From Catenulispora pinisilvae (lineage in GTDB: Bacteria; Actinomycetota; Actinomycetes; Streptomycetales; Catenulisporaceae), in NCBI RefSeq assembly GCF_015356865.1, contig NZ_JAAFZA010000012.1, forward strand, positions 1 to 64,000: a DNA stretch of 64,000 nt, given 5' to 3'. Under the pieces are notes generated by a model, which saw nothing but the letters and a program-made list of their open reading frames with translations, was not told the DNA's origin and made no database searches. Every line of letters starts with the position of its first letter. The first letter of the stretch is position 1. The translations under genes and the position numbers were made by a program. Positions 51,632 through 61,033 of the stretch are shown piece by piece.

Positions 51632-52348
51632 TCAGGCCGCGGCTGGCAGAGCATCGTCGGCGCGGTCGGGGTGATGGGTGCTGAGGCGGCAATTGCGGTT
51701 CCACTGCTCGTCGCTTTGAAGCAGGAGCTTGAACGCCGCGTATGCCTGTGCCGGGACGACGCCGTTGCCGATACGGGAGAGCTGTTCGTTCACCGGCACG
51801 TCGGGGACTTCGGTGACCCAGCCTTCGGGCAGGCCCATCAGCCATTCGCAGAACCGCGGGGACAGCTTGATCCCGCCGCGCGGGCCGCGCATCACCGGCA
51901 CCGGAGCAGCTTTACGGGTCAGCACTTCCCACCGGCGGACCGCCGCGGCGAACTTGCCCCACCACTGGGGCGGCGAGTGTGGTCCGGCGGGTGCCTGGTC
52001 CTCGGGCTGGACGTGCAGCAGGAAGCACACCTCGTCAGCCAGGGTCGGGCCGTGTCCGCCTGCTTTGCGTTTGTCCGGGTGCTGGGCGGCGCCGTTGCTC
52101 CCCAGGTTCGCCGTGGGCGTCTTGAACAGCGCCTCCGGCTCCGGGAGCATCTCGCTGGTTTCCCGGTACAGCCGGACCACCACCGTCACCAAGTCCTCCC
52201 CGCCGGCGTGGCTGGGGGAGTTGAAGGTGGGTCCGCGCTTGCCGTCGGCTGCTCTAGGCGTGGGAAGGAGTGGCGATGGCGAACCACCGCTCACGTTGAT
52301 GGGCGGCACCGATATCTGAAGCTCGAAGAGTTGTCCATTTCGTGTCAT
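51632..52348 (-). pseudogene. C5-cytosine DNA methyltransferase, C-terminal part (other frame)
   Basis: Up to 238 aa if started at ATG 52348. Carries LLPTPRAADGKRGP and LFKTPTANLG target-recognition-like segments and the C-terminal motif LSRIGNGVVPAQAYAAFKLLLQ (motifs IX-X). It lies in the +1 frame relative to the N-terminal half (52254-52745), and the two overlap. Either a frameshifted single gene or a natural two-subunit enzyme like M.AquI. No clear SD for an independent start. Confidence 0.7.
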
Positions 52349-52745
52349 ACCCGTCTTGGTGAAGCGATGTGAGCACCGCGCCTTGTCCCCGATTTCGGAT
52401 TGCGCTGACGTTCTCCAGGTACACGTATCGGGGTCGAATGATCCGTACAGCCTGGGCGATGGTGAACCAGAGTCCTGATCTTTCACCGGTGATGCCCTTC
52501 CTTGTTCCGGCATCGGAGATGTCCTGGCAGGGGAACCCGCAGCTGATGATGTCCACCTCGCCGCGCAGCGCCTCCCACTCGATCTTTCGGGCGTCGCCCA
52601 GATTCGGGGCGTCGGGGAACCGCTCGGCCATGATCTTGCAGGCGGCCGGATGCACTTCCGCGACCACCGTGGTCACGTCGCCGGTGAGCGCTTCCACAGC
52701 GAGGGCCAGGCCGCCGTAGCCGGCGCACAATTCCAGGATGGGCAT
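52254..52745 (-). CDS. C5-cytosine DNA methyltransferase, N-terminal part
   Basis: 163 aa. Motif I ELCAGYGGLALAVEAL, motif IV SCGFPCQDIS with the catalytic Cys, motif VI YVYLENVSAI and motif VIII GAAHQRERWFAIA, in the normal order, then a stop where the target-recognition domain should begin. The missing half is in the +1 frame just downstream. Modifies cytosine in DNA to protect the element or block host restriction; no partner restriction gene is seen. Confidence 0.85.
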   Translation of the reverse strand: MPILELCAGYGGLALAVEALTGDVTTVVAEVHPAACKIMAERFPDAPNLGDARKIEWEALRGEVDIISCGFPCQDISDAGTRKGITGERSGLWFTIAQAVRIIRPRYVYLENVSAIRNRGQGAVLTSLHQDGYDTKWTTLRASDIGAAHQRERWFAIATPSHA

Positions 52746-52757
52746 CGGCTCGCTTTC

Positions 52758-53270
52758 TCATCGTGGGTCCGGCACGACGTGTGGGTTCAGTCCTACGAGC
52801 GCTCGGCGCAGCACAGTGAGTACATGCCGTGCCGCCGCTACCGTGCTGGTCTCTCGGCCCTGGCCAGGAATCAGTTCACTGATGTCTACGGCGACTTCAC
52901 GGCCGTCGGCGGTCAGGAACACGCTGGCCGACCGCGAGTCCAGGCCGGACCAGTCGGATCCGGCAGGCAGCAGCCCGTCCTCGACTGCGACCTCCACGAT
53001 TAGGTCGATGTGCTTGGGACCAGCGGTGATCCGGCCCACCGGGTCGAGCCCGGCCGATGCCAGTAGGTGTTCCAGGGCGCCGTCGGACAGGGCGGGCAGC
53101 TCGGGGGCGACGCCTGCGGTGCGGTCGTGCGCGTCCATAGCGGACCGGGCACGGCAGACTCGGTGCAGCAGGTCCTGCTGCTCCGGGCTCAACAGGTGGT
53201 CCCTATCGCGTGGGTCGTGGTTGTCGCCGATCGTGGCCAGGATGCGCACCATGCGCGGCACATCGGACAT
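52758..53270 (-). CDS. Hypothetical protein
   Basis: 170 aa, ends 12 nt before the methyltransferase start. Helical N-terminus (SPEQQDLLHRVCRARSAMD), LSDGALEHLLASAGLDPVGRITAGPKHIDLIVEVAVEDGLL and a C-terminal helix. Unrecognised; probably co-transcribed with the methyltransferase. Confidence 0.55.
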   Translation of the reverse strand: MSDVPRMVRILATIGDNHDPRDRDHLLSPEQQDLLHRVCRARSAMDAHDRTAGVAPELPALSDGALEHLLASAGLDPVGRITAGPKHIDLIVEVAVEDGLLPAGSDWSGLDSRSASVFLTADGREVAVDISELIPGQGRETSTVAAARHVLTVLRRALVGLNPHVVPDPR

Positions 53271-53470
53271 TGTCAGGCCACCCAGGAATCCGGGGCGTCG
53301 TGGTGCCTGGAGTGCGTGATGGGGGCGTTCCTTTCAACGTGTCCCGGTTCCGTCTAGACGGTGCGAGCCGGGGTCGAAAGTCGGTTTCGGGTACGGCCGG
53401 ACCGGCAGCGCGACGCGCATGCGCCGGCGGAAGCGGGCGCCGGTGCGGCGTCGGAGGTGAGCTGACAGGC

Positions 53471-55300
53471 TCACGCCGACTCAGGATCATCATCGATCCA
53501 GCTGCTGCGGCAGCCCGCCGGGCACAGATCGTCGTCGTAGGTGTCGGTGACTCCCACGAGAGACCATGGACACCAGTCGCCGAGGTCGTTGCGGTGGTCG
53601 GCGAATACGCGCGGCAGTTCCTCCGTGAGCTGGTCCACGGCTGCGTTCACCGCGTCTGACACGGCGGCCACGGCCCTCGCCGGTGCAGTGCGCATGCCCG
53701 GGTTCGTGGACTGTACGGGGGCGGTGCGGGTCGCTCGCTGGTGCCGGGTCAGCAGGTCGATCACGGCGTCGGTGGGCACGGCCCAGCCCAGTACGTGCCC
53801 CTCGTCGTATCCGGCGCTGCTGTAGCGCACAAGTAGCCAGTGCCCAGCGGAGCCGGGCTTCTCCGAGGCGGTGATGCCGAACCAGTGCTTGCGCGGACCG
53901 TTCACGGAGACGACCATGCAGAACCCGCCGGTCTGCGCCACCTCATGCTCGATGCCGGCTGCGGACAGCGCGGCCGTGATCGGGTCAAGCCCCTGAGAGG
54001 TGGCAGCGGCAAGACACGCCTGTCCATAGCTTGGCTCCGCGGAAGGCTCAGAGGCGAAGGATTCGATGATCCAGGAGTCCAGCCCTGCCCCGCTGTTGAC
54101 CTCCAGCCAGGCCAGAGTGAACCGGGCGTACTCCACCTGCGCCGGGTCCACCTGCTCCGGAAAAAGCGTGCTAGCCAGAGCCATCGCGGCGGGGAAGGCA
54201 CCCACTGCGTACTCGATCTCGTCCAGCGCCCGCCAGCGCAACGACGCCGGCCACGTGTGCAGATCCACCACTCGGCGGGCGGTCCACTCCAGCGCGGTCG
54301 TCGCATCCGAAGCCTTGCCGTCGAAGGCGGCGCCCAGATCCAGGGTGTACGTACGCGGCTCGGGTCCGTGATGGACGGACTCCGACGGATCGTCTGGGCG
54401 CCGGATGTTCAGCACGTACACCGGCTCCGGCGCGCGCCAGGTGTTCAGGTTCGCCATGGCGGTAGTGATTCGGGAGGCCATGCATTCCAGCACCTCCCGT
54501 ACCGCGGCGGCGGTGTCGGGCTGCTTGTGCTGGTTGTAGTGGTTGCCGGTGAAGTCGCCGGCCAGGATGGCCGTCGTCTGAACGTCCACGCCGGGGATGT
54601 CGACCGGCAGGTTGATCCAGCCGCCTTCGCTGTCCTGGGCGGGGCCGTCGGTGACGAAGTAGACGGCACCGGGCAGCAGGTCGGTTTCGACGGCGGCGTG
54701 GAAGAGGTCGGCCAGGTATCCGCCGTCGTCGGTGCGCAGCTGCGCACCGGGCTCCAGGCCGAGCCGCCGCATCAGGGCTCGGATGTGGTGCTCGGTGTAG
54801 ACGGGCATCCGGCCGCTCAGGCACACCGTGCCGGGCAGCTCGGCCGCGACGATGGTCAGTAGCCGCGCCTGCGGTTCGGGTCCGATCGGTGCCCACTCGG
54901 CCTCGGGTAGGTGCTCGGTCTCCCGGTCGCCTTTGAACACCTTCAGCGACTGGTCGGCCAGGTCGAAGACGTAGGCGTATTCCTCTGCGAACACTTCGGA
55001 CCCGGAGCCGGTCATGTCGAAGTCTTCTTCGGCATAGGCGACCCCCACGCCGGGGACGTCCAGGCCGTGGCTGAGGCGCGTCGCCCAGTCGGCGGTGAAT
55101 GCGGTGTCCGTGGAAAGCAGGGACCAGCCGGCGCGGTGCTTGAGCAGTGTGGTGCGCAGCTGGTCCAGGTCGCGGAAGAAGGTGTTGGTGTAGATGTCGC
55201 GCAGCACCGGCAGCCGCCCCTCGGGGTAGCCGTCGGAATGCACGTAGATGCCGGTGATGGACTCGCCGTCGTCGAACGCGACGACGGAGCGGGTACTCAC
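53471..55300 (-). CDS. Large hypothetical protein
   Basis: 609 aa from GTG after GGGAG. N-terminal domain STRSVVAFDDGESITGIYVHSDGYPEGRLPVLRDIY (about 1-100) resembles small phage and actinobacterial proteins with this G-I-Y-V-H-S-D-G motif. Then an acidic FDMTGSGSEVFAEEYAYVFDL stretch, a beta-rich centre and a C-terminal part ending with WCPWSLVGVTDTYDDDLCPAGC. Function unknown. Separated from the upstream gene by a terminator hairpin, so it probably has its own promoter. Confidence 0.65.
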   Translation of the reverse strand: MSTRSVVAFDDGESITGIYVHSDGYPEGRLPVLRDIYTNTFFRDLDQLRTTLLKHRAGWSLLSTDTAFTADWATRLSHGLDVPGVGVAYAEEDFDMTGSGSEVFAEEYAYVFDLADQSLKVFKGDRETEHLPEAEWAPIGPEPQARLLTIVAAELPGTVCLSGRMPVYTEHHIRALMRRLGLEPGAQLRTDDGGYLADLFHAAVETDLLPGAVYFVTDGPAQDSEGGWINLPVDIPGVDVQTTAILAGDFTGNHYNQHKQPDTAAAVREVLECMASRITTAMANLNTWRAPEPVYVLNIRRPDDPSESVHHGPEPRTYTLDLGAAFDGKASDATTALEWTARRVVDLHTWPASLRWRALDEIEYAVGAFPAAMALASTLFPEQVDPAQVEYARFTLAWLEVNSGAGLDSWIIESFASEPSAEPSYGQACLAAATSQGLDPITAALSAAGIEHEVAQTGGFCMVVSVNGPRKHWFGITASEKPGSAGHWLLVRYSSAGYDEGHVLGWAVPTDAVIDLLTRHQRATRTAPVQSTNPGMRTAPARAVAAVSDAVNAAVDQLTEELPRVFADHRNDLGDWCPWSLVGVTDTYDDDLCPAGCRSSWIDDDPESA

Positions 55301-55329
55301 AGATGACTCCCGGAACGGTTGGGGGCATG

Positions 55330-55359
55330 AAAAAGCCGCCCGTGCGATATGCGGGCGGC
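55330..55359 (-). terminator. Rho-independent terminator
   Basis: GCCGCCCG (55335-55342) pairs with CGGGCGGC (55352-55359); on the minus strand the stem is followed by TTTTT. Lies 17 nt beyond the stop of the leftward 588-aa gene. Confidence 0.85.
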
Positions 55360-55375
55360 CGGGGGTGGGGCGGGG

Positions 55376-57142
55376 CTACGCGGCCAGGCTCACGTGGACG
55401 TCGGAGTCGTGGTCGACGATGTTGCGGTCCTCATCGAAGGCGTCCCACGCCGCGTCCATCGCGTCGTCCTCGTCGGTGGCCTCGACGGTGTACTGGTAGT
55501 TGCGGCGTCGGCTGATCTGTACGGTCCACAGTTTCGGCTCGTCGTCCTCAGGCGCCGGAGTCTGCGGTGGCGCAGTCGGCGGGGTGGAAGCGAGAGGTCG
55601 GCGGCGGTAGCGGCGGTGGGTGCGGCCCAGCACGGCCCCGAGCGGGAAGCGGGCGGCCAGGGCCAGCATCTCCTCGGCCAGCTGGGCGACCCCGTCGGCA
55701 TCGGCGCCGTCGGGCGCGCTGTTCTCGGCCTTGGCCAAGGCCCGGTGCAGCTCCTCGCGGCTGATCGGCACGTCGGCCACTGCGAAGGTGGTGGTGCGCT
55801 CCCGGGAGTTCACTCCCACCAGTGAGTAGGTGCAGCCGCAGGCGCCGAACGGCTGTGGGTGCAGGCAGGGTCCGGGATACACGATCTCCCCGGGTAGGGT
55901 GCGGCAGAAGTCGTAGGTGTCTCGGCCCTGGGTCTGGGCGGTTGCGACCAGCAGCCGCTGTACCGGCGCCTCGGCCGTCTTCGGCTTGGGCTTCAGCTCG
56001 GGCTGGCGGGTTTCGGCGTGGAAGTGGTTGAGCCCGGTGTCCAGTAGCCCGAAGGGGTCCAGGTCTGTGTCGTGGGCGTAGCGCAGCAGGTCGGCGAACA
56101 TATCGGCGATGTGTTGGCCCCAGTCTGGTGGAGACAGCTCCTCGATGTCGTTGAGGTCCTGGTAGTGCTCGATGAGGGCTTCGGCACGGCTGACGGCGGC
56201 GGGGACGGCGTGCAGTAGGGGCCAGCCGTCGGCGGCGTCCCACTCGAACCGCATCCGGTAGTCGTCGTCCACACCCAGCGCCTCAATCAGCTCGGCGCGC
56301 AGTCTGCCGACGGCGCCGTAGGCAGCCACGCCAGTCTCGCTGCCGAGGCCCTGGATCTGGAACCGGTAGCAGTCCGCGGCCTTCAGCAGCGCCCAGTGAT
56401 CTGTGGCCAAGCGGTGGTGGAAGTAGGGCGGGGGATCCTCATCGGTGCCGGCATTCAGGTTGACGGCGTTGTAGTTGGCGTCGATGAGGATCTGGCCGAC
56501 CTCGTCGGGCTCGACGCCGCCTGCCAGGTCGCGGTCGCAGATGGCGGTGGTCAGGGCACGGATATGCGCCGTGCCGAGGATGAATGGCATGGTGTCTGCT
56601 CCGTCCGGGCTGAGGCGGCCGGGGGAAAGGACACATCGGGCCCGCAACTGCATCACGTGCAGGACGGCGTCCCGGGCGGGGATGGCCGGGACCTCCGACA
56701 GGCCGATGTTCATGTGGGCGACGTCCAGGCCGAAGTCCCGCGCCACCTCAAGCCGGTGGTGCTCGGCAGCGAGGGCCGCCACCATCTGGGCCTGTTCGGC
56801 CGCAGGGCGCATGTCGTGCCAGGCCTGCCCCAGGGTGTCGTCAGGCCAGGCCGGGGTGTTGGGGAAGGAGTGGCGGGGGACGAACACGACGTCGGGTCGC
56901 AGCGCAGGGTCGTAGCCGAAGCGCCACACCGGGCCGCGTTCGGTGTCGATGCGGAACTCGGCCATCCGCAGCTCATGGCTGGCGGCGTGGTAGGCCAGCA
57001 CTAGGGCGCGGGCGGTAAGTTCGTCGGCGGCGTGCACCACGTAGGTGTAGGGGGCTTCGCCGTCGTGGCGTTCGGGGCCGGCCACGGTCACCGTGAACAC
57101 CGGCGGCTCCGGCAGCCGGTCCGGCGTGTAGTCAGGGAGCAC
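55376..57142 (-). CDS. Large hypothetical protein
   Basis: 588 aa from GTG 57142, 11 nt inside the preceding gene's end, with GGGGG upstream; a longer ATG form would only extend inside the neighbour. No recognised domain. Contains EHHRLEVARDFGLDVAHMNIGLSEVPAIPARDAVLHVMQLRARC (about 135-180), CLHPQPFGACGCTYS (a CxC-type cluster) and a C-terminal WTVQISRRRNYQYTVEATDEDDAMDAAWDAFDEDRNIVDHDSDVHVSL domain like small phage proteins. Confidence 0.6.
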   Translation of the reverse strand: MLPDYTPDRLPEPPVFTVTVAGPERHDGEAPYTYVVHAADELTARALVLAYHAASHELRMAEFRIDTERGPVWRFGYDPALRPDVVFVPRHSFPNTPAWPDDTLGQAWHDMRPAAEQAQMVAALAAEHHRLEVARDFGLDVAHMNIGLSEVPAIPARDAVLHVMQLRARCVLSPGRLSPDGADTMPFILGTAHIRALTTAICDRDLAGGVEPDEVGQILIDANYNAVNLNAGTDEDPPPYFHHRLATDHWALLKAADCYRFQIQGLGSETGVAAYGAVGRLRAELIEALGVDDDYRMRFEWDAADGWPLLHAVPAAVSRAEALIEHYQDLNDIEELSPPDWGQHIADMFADLLRYAHDTDLDPFGLLDTGLNHFHAETRQPELKPKPKTAEAPVQRLLVATAQTQGRDTYDFCRTLPGEIVYPGPCLHPQPFGACGCTYSLVGVNSRERTTTFAVADVPISREELHRALAKAENSAPDGADADGVAQLAEEMLALAARFPLGAVLGRTHRRYRRRPLASTPPTAPPQTPAPEDDEPKLWTVQISRRRNYQYTVEATDEDDAMDAAWDAFDEDRNIVDHDSDVHVSLAA

Positions 57143-57815
57143 CGGCAGCCCCCGCAGGTGCGGCCAAGATGTCCTCGATGATGGACAGGACGTCGGTGCT
57201 GCTGGCGGCGGGGTTGAACAGGCGGCGTGCCGTGGCGGTGTTGACACGCAGCAGTCGCTGGGCCGCCAGGGAGATGCGTTCGCTGTCGGGCAGCGTTTCG
57301 GGCCGCACCACCGAGCTGGTCAGGGCGTGCCAGCGCCGAGCGTGGGAGACCGCGCAGCGGGCACGGCGCCAGTCGAACCGGCCACCGGAGAGCACAATCG
57401 CCCAGCCCCCGACACAGTACGTGGTGTACGACGCCGTGCCGGTCTTCACACGGGCTGCCCAGAACTGGTTGTCGTGCAGGTCTGGGCGGGTGCGTATCAG
57501 GTTGGCGATGTTGGACAGCAGGGCGACGTTGATTGGGGGCGACCAGATGGCTGTCGGGCAGCGGGCGCAGATCAGGGCCTGGTCCTCGCCATGGTTGGCG
57601 GTGTGCGGGTAGATCTCGCCGAACCGGTCGTCGGCCTCGGGCGCGGTGGTCTCCAGCCACTCCAGCAGGTGCTCCACCGTCAGTGTCGCCGCCTCGGGGT
57701 CGACGGGCGGCAGCACCGCGGCGAAGTCGGCGCGGATGGCCAGCAGGGTGCACATCCGGCACAGGTTCAACCATGCGCCGTCCGGCGTGGTGTAGCGGTA
57801 GCCGATGGGTCTCAC
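57132..57815 (-). CDS. Hypothetical protein with Cys motifs
   Basis: 227 aa. Begins MRPIGYRYTTPDGAWLNLCRMC; CRMC and CARC pairs (about 19-22 and 83-86) could bind zinc. A hydrophobic TYCVGGWAIVLSGGRFDW segment lies in the middle. Start overlaps the clamp gene stop (ATGA). Confidence 0.6.
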   Translation of the reverse strand: MRPIGYRYTTPDGAWLNLCRMCTLLAIRADFAAVLPPVDPEAATLTVEHLLEWLETTAPEADDRFGEIYPHTANHGEDQALICARCPTAIWSPPINVALLSNIANLIRTRPDLHDNQFWAARVKTGTASYTTYCVGGWAIVLSGGRFDWRRARCAVSHARRWHALTSSVVRPETLPDSERISLAAQRLLRVNTATARRLFNPAASSTDVLSIIEDILAAPAGAAGAP

Positions 57816-59551
57816 GGCAGGTCACCGCCTTCACAGCCTGATGCGGTGGTCAGGGCGGCGCACGGGACGCAGTCCGGGCCGCAGCTGGCCGGGGCGGTCC
57901 GAGCCCATGTGATGAACGCTTCGGTCTCGGCGATGATCTCGTTCATGTCCTGGGTGCCGCGCTCCTCAAGCCAGTCCGCGGACTCAGCGTCGACGCCCGC
58001 CCGCAGCATCGCGATCGTGCCTCGGGCGTCGCGCTGTTCCCGGTGGGCGGCGGCGACAGCCTGGCCAAGACAGTGGGTGCCGACGGTCGCCATGAACGCC
58101 GCCGCCTGCTGGTCTTCCTCCAGCCCGTCGGCGGGCTGCTGCTTATCCGTGGCCGAGACTTGCTGTTGCTCAGGCGCCGCCGTCTCCGGCTCTGGGGCGG
58201 CGTTCTGGCCGGGGGTGCGCAGCGGCATCATCAGGTAGCGGTAGCCGTCGTAGTCGTCGGCGGTGAGATTGTGGTGTCCGGTCAGCACGACCGGTTTGGC
58301 CGGGTTGGTGAAGCCGATGCGGACGTACTGGGTGTTCAGGGTTTTCAGTCCGTCGATGAGGTATGCGGGGTTGAACGAGGCGACCAGCGGGGTCTCTCCG
58401 GGCCAGACGGCGGGCACCGGTTCGCTGGCCTGTGCTTCGTCTCCGGCTCCGGCCTCCAGCAGGACGCTGGTGCCGTCGAAGGTCATGCGGATCGGTGAGG
58501 TGCGGTCGGCGACCAGGGCGACCCGTTCGACAGCGGCCAGCAGGGCCTTGGTGTCGGCGACCGCCCCGGTGTTCTGCGTCGGGAACAGCGACCGGTACCT
58601 AACGTACTCGCTCCTAAGGCAGCGGCCGGTGGTGTGCTGCTCCCCGAAGGCCAGCCCGGCGAGCCCGGCCCGGTGCTCGGCCTGGACGCGGGCCTCGGTG
58701 CGCCGGTCGGCGATCTCCCGTGCCTTCACGACGTCCGGGTGGCCGTGCCACATCCGAGACTCCAACTCGGCCAGGACCTGGCGCGCCTTAGCTTCGGCTG
58801 CGATCTCGTCGCCGGCTTCGGGCTGCCAGGTCAGGCGTAGGTCGCCGATGGTCTTGGCCCAGCGGGTGGCCACGGTCTTGAGGAGCTTCGCGGGCAGCAG
58901 AGCCGTCCACGTCTCGGCGTCCAGGTCGTCGGGGATCCAGGGGACCTCTGCGGTGGCCAGCCGGAATCGGTCGGTCCCGGCCAGCGTCAGCGTCTTGCCC
59001 TCGCCGGTGATCTGGATGCCGGTCAGCATCGGGATCGTGTCGTCGCGCGCTGCCGAGACGATGACCCGCTTGATGGCGGCGACCAGTGCCGGGGCATCGA
59101 CCGTTCCGCCTGCGGCTGGGATGGCGGGCAGCTGCGGGTAGTCCTCGACCGGGAGTGTCTGGAGGGTGTAGCGGGTGGGCCCGGCCTGCACGATCAGCTT
59201 GGAGCCTTCAGCGAACAGGGTGACGCTGTCGGCGTCCAGCTTCTTCAGCAGGTCGTGCAGCAGCCTGCCGTGCACCAGCAGCCTGCCCGGCGTGGTCGTG
59301 ACGGCCGGGATCCGATCGCGTGTCGCGTGGTCGAAGTTCCAGGCGGACAGCGTCAGGTGGCCGTCGGTGGCTTCCAGCACGATCCCGGCCAGCACGGGGG
59401 CGGCCGGTCTGGTCGGCAGGCTGGCGGCCACCCCGTTGCCCGCGACCAGCAGGGCCTTGCGATCGACGGTGGTGTTGAACTGCGGTGTGGCAGTAGAAGC
59501 GCCCGCCGCCTGGTCGGCGGCGGGCGTGGTGAGCTCCAGGGTTGTGGTCAA
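57812..59551 (-). CDS. DnaN-like sliding clamp with insertion and C-terminal extension
   Basis: 579 aa from TTG, chosen because GGAGG lies 8 nt upstream and TTGA overlaps the previous stop. Three clamp domains: FNTTVDRKALLVAGNGVAASLPTRPAAPVLAGIVLEA (I), VDAPALVAAIKRVIVSAARDDTIPMLTGIQI ... TDRFRLATAEVPW (II), and RYRSLFPTQ ... DDYDGYRYLMMPLRTPG (III). A charged helical insert of about 60 residues breaks domain II/III, and a tail of about 130 residues has a CGPDCVPC cluster. Element-borne replication clamp or RecT/repair partner. Confidence 0.85.
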   Translation of the reverse strand: MTTTLELTTPAADQAAGASTATPQFNTTVDRKALLVAGNGVAASLPTRPAAPVLAGIVLEATDGHLTLSAWNFDHATRDRIPAVTTTPGRLLVHGRLLHDLLKKLDADSVTLFAEGSKLIVQAGPTRYTLQTLPVEDYPQLPAIPAAGGTVDAPALVAAIKRVIVSAARDDTIPMLTGIQITGEGKTLTLAGTDRFRLATAEVPWIPDDLDAETWTALLPAKLLKTVATRWAKTIGDLRLTWQPEAGDEIAAEAKARQVLAELESRMWHGHPDVVKAREIADRRTEARVQAEHRAGLAGLAFGEQHTTGRCLRSEYVRYRSLFPTQNTGAVADTKALLAAVERVALVADRTSPIRMTFDGTSVLLEAGAGDEAQASEPVPAVWPGETPLVASFNPAYLIDGLKTLNTQYVRIGFTNPAKPVVLTGHHNLTADDYDGYRYLMMPLRTPGQNAAPEPETAAPEQQQVSATDKQQPADGLEEDQQAAAFMATVGTHCLGQAVAAAHREQRDARGTIAMLRAGVDAESADWLEERGTQDMNEIIAETEAFITWARTAPASCGPDCVPCAALTTASGCEGGDLP

Positions 59552-59838
59552 GCGGGGGTCCTCCATATTGGGTGGTCGGGCACGTGGTGTACAGCCGCTG
59601 CCGACGTATCGATCGGCGGAACGGCGCCGGCTTGGGGAAGGGCGCCGTCCGCCAGGTATCGATCGGCGATCTCGTGCGCCAGCTGCCCCGCCTGGCGCCG
59701 GTCTGTGGCGTGCAGGCCGGTCGGCGTGCGGATTCGGTCGGTGTAGGTGAACAGCTCGCCGCTGGCGTGCACCCAATGCACGGCGGTGACCCCGTCGATG
59801 ACGTATGCGGTGTAGTCGGGGTTGAGGAACCCGAACAC
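59548..59838 (-). CDS. Small hypothetical protein
   Basis: 96 aa: MFGFLNPDYTAYVIDGVTAVHWVHASGELFTYTDRIRTPTGLHATDRRQAGQLAHEIADRYL, then a Pro/Ala-rich tail. Unrecognised. Its stop overlaps the clamp TTG start, so it is translationally coupled to the clamp gene. Confidence 0.6.
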   Translation of the reverse strand: MFGFLNPDYTAYVIDGVTAVHWVHASGELFTYTDRIRTPTGLHATDRRQAGQLAHEIADRYLADGALPQAGAVPPIDTSAAAVHHVPDHPIWRTPA

Positions 59839-59848
59839 GGCGGCCTCC

Positions 59849-61033
59849 TCAGCGGTTGTACGCGGCGGCCAGCTCCATCGCCCGGATCCCGGAGTCGCCG
59901 AGTTTGTGCGCGGTGTCCGGGTCGTCGATGGTCTGGGCCACGGAGGTGACGGCGTGCAGGATCCCGCCGGAGGTGGTCACCCCGCCCTTGATGAAGTGGT
60001 TGAGCAGCTCGGCCTGCGCCGCCTTCGGCATCTCCAGGGTCTTGACGACGTACTCGATCGTCTTGGGCGCGTCGTTCACCGGCACCCCGGCGGCGGACTG
60101 CATGGCCTGCACCTTCTTCTGCACGTATTCCGGGGTCAGCCAGTTCGTGACCGCATCGGTGGTCTGCGAGGTCACCAGGGCCTTGAACGCTGCCACCGTG
60201 GCCGCTGACGGATCGATTGTGCCGTCGTCCAGCTTGGCCCCGATGTGCGCCCGGGACACGGTGTCCATGGTCTGCACCAGGCCGTTGCCGCACACCTCGG
60301 CGCGCAGCCACGGGGCGATGGTGTACTTCCCGGCGCCCACCTCGGAGTTGGAGAACCGGAACCCGGCGCTGATGATCGGCATGTTCTCACCCGTGCGCGA
60401 CGGGTCGAACGGCGACCGGTACCCGGCCAGCAGGCCGCGGGCGGCCACGGCGATCTGCGGGGCCACGACGGTGACGTACATCCGGGTCTCGGACAGGTCG
60501 CAGGAGGTGACCTCGACGTTGACGCCGGCCGCGCGGATCCCGTCCAGGGCGCACAGCAGCACGTCCAGGTTGTCAATGATGCCGTAGCGGGAGGACAGTA
60601 GCGCCCGCAGCACCCCGCCGCCGCGCTGCGGGTCGACCAGCAGCCGCAGCAGGAAGGACTTGCCCGAGTCCCCTGCATCGGCCAGCCAGTGCCCGACGTT
60701 CGCCTCCCACAGCCCCGGCGCATCGGCGCGCAGGCGCCGCAGGTATTCCAGCGGGATCTTCAGCTTGTTGGCGATCTGGGACTCGGCGTGCCGGGTCGGC
60801 ACGTACAGTCCGTCCAGCATTGTCACGCCGTCTTCGTCGATGTGCGGCACTGTCTGCGGGATGGACAGCCGGGCGGCGTCGGCGCGCAGCTGGGCGGCCG
60901 GGACCACCACGTCCACGGCCTTGGCGGCCTGCTCCGTCAGCATGTCGAACAGCGTGTTCAGGTCGGAGTTGCGCAGCGTCAGGTCCCCGCTCGGGGGCGG
61001 GGCGGGCCGGTCGAGGATCACGGGCTCACTCAA
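59849..61033 (-). CDS. DUF932-family phage/plasmid protein
   Basis: 394 aa from TTG with AAAAGGA upstream. The DUF932 core is visible: YLRRLRADAPGLWEANVGHWL, RALLSSRYGIIDNLDVL, VTVVAPQIAVAARG, and AGFRFSNSEVGAGKYTIAPWLRAEVCGNGLVQTMDTVSRAHIGAKL. The family is frequent on phages and conjugative elements, often close to replication or SSB genes; function unestablished. Leads the clamp operon. Confidence 0.8.
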   Translation of the reverse strand: MSEPVILDRPAPPPSGDLTLRNSDLNTLFDMLTEQAAKAVDVVVPAAQLRADAARLSIPQTVPHIDEDGVTMLDGLYVPTRHAESQIANKLKIPLEYLRRLRADAPGLWEANVGHWLADAGDSGKSFLLRLLVDPQRGGGVLRALLSSRYGIIDNLDVLLCALDGIRAAGVNVEVTSCDLSETRMYVTVVAPQIAVAARGLLAGYRSPFDPSRTGENMPIISAGFRFSNSEVGAGKYTIAPWLRAEVCGNGLVQTMDTVSRAHIGAKLDDGTIDPSAATVAAFKALVTSQTTDAVTNWLTPEYVQKKVQAMQSAAGVPVNDAPKTIEYVVKTLEMPKAAQAELLNHFIKGGVTTSGGILHAVTSVAQTIDDPDTAHKLGDSGIRAMELAAAYNR

